5,250 nt of DNA from CAZFHL01 sp964519145 (GTDB lineage Bacteria; Patescibacteriota; Minisyncoccia; Phycocordibacterales; WO2-35-19): assembly GCA_964519145.1 (NCBI GenBank), contig CAZFHL010000041.1, positions 1 to 5,250 on the forward strand, read 5' to 3'. Below the pieces are notes generated by a model. It had not been told where the DNA came from, ran no database searches, and worked only from the letters and a program-made list of their open reading frames with translations. A program made the position numbers and the translations under genes. Shown piece after piece: positions 5,129 to 5,250 of this stretch (position 1 is the first letter of the stretch; each line of letters begins with the position of its first letter).

Positions 5129-5250
5129 GATTGTTAAATAAATTTGTTAAATTTTTGTAAAAGTCATTTTAAGTGTAGTTTTTGATAGACTTGCGCAAGA
5201 TTGGTTGAACCTTGTATAGCAAAAAATCAGCAGATTTTTATGCGTGTCTA
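5129..5250. other. Edge region: no complete gene; possible end of a minus-strand frame and hairpins
   Basis: No gene can be supported here. On the minus strand a frame enters from the window edge and stays open for 33 codons to a TAA at 5147-5149, ending LSKTTLKMTFTKI. With the bidirectional terminator just beyond, it could be the tail of a convergent gene, but 33 codons is weak evidence. The stretch also has a 10-bp palindrome CTTGCGCAAG (5190-5199), a hairpin AAAAATC-agca-GATTTTT (5222-5239), and TAGAC/GTCTA arms (5186-5190 and 5246-5250) that could close a larger structure. It is locally richer in G and C than the rest. An ATG at 5240 on the plus strand has no ribosome binding site and too little sequence to judge. 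Confidence 0.2.

Overview
The window is very AT-rich and its coding regions read cleanly in the standard code (TGG for Trp, TAA stops). The combination of AT richness, short housekeeping proteins, a Mur ligase without the usual N-terminal domain, an exported lamin-tail-like protein and a tRNA lacking an encoded CCA suggests a bacterium of the Candidate Phyla Radiation (Patescibacteria, perhaps the Parcubacteria side). That placement is inference from gene content; the window holds no rRNA or other phylogenetic marker strong enough to prove it.

Layout. Positions 1-55 are one copy of a repeat whose perfect inverted copy lies at 4199-4253. Positions 87-3789 are a minus-strand operon read in the order ruvA, murE-like Mur ligase, fpg (mutM), exported protein of unknown function. 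Its three junctions are 1 or 2 nt long, so the genes are almost certainly co-transcribed and probably translationally coupled. A divergent promoter region (3790-3915) separates ruvA from rpsT (ribosomal protein S20, plus strand). The rpsT stop codon sits inside a 31-bp perfect AT palindrome, followed by a ~130-bp imperfect inverted-repeat element (4199-4331), a strong hairpin terminator (4338-4369), a tRNA-Arg with the unusual anticodon GCG (4386-4457), a recognisable promoter and Shine-Dalgarno site, an unrecognised 175-residue protein (4555-5082), a second strong terminator (5096-5128), and a last stretch with no convincing complete gene.

How the genes fit together. The operon mixes DNA maintenance (RuvA in Holliday junction migration, Fpg in oxidised-base repair) with cell-envelope functions (Mur ligase in peptidoglycan precursor synthesis and an N-terminally anchored protein with a lamin-tail-like domain). 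The tRNA plus 4555-5082 gene unit differs in style from the rest. Its CDS uses mostly CGN arginine codons and no AGA, and has a strong AAGGAG ribosome binding site. The other genes use AGA/AGG almost exclusively and have weak or no visible sites.

The most interesting signals are the repeat element found in the same orientation behind both transcription units, the tRNA-Arg(GCG), and the atypical gene beside it. I do not see a defence system, CRISPR array, transposase or other clearly new multi-gene system in this window.
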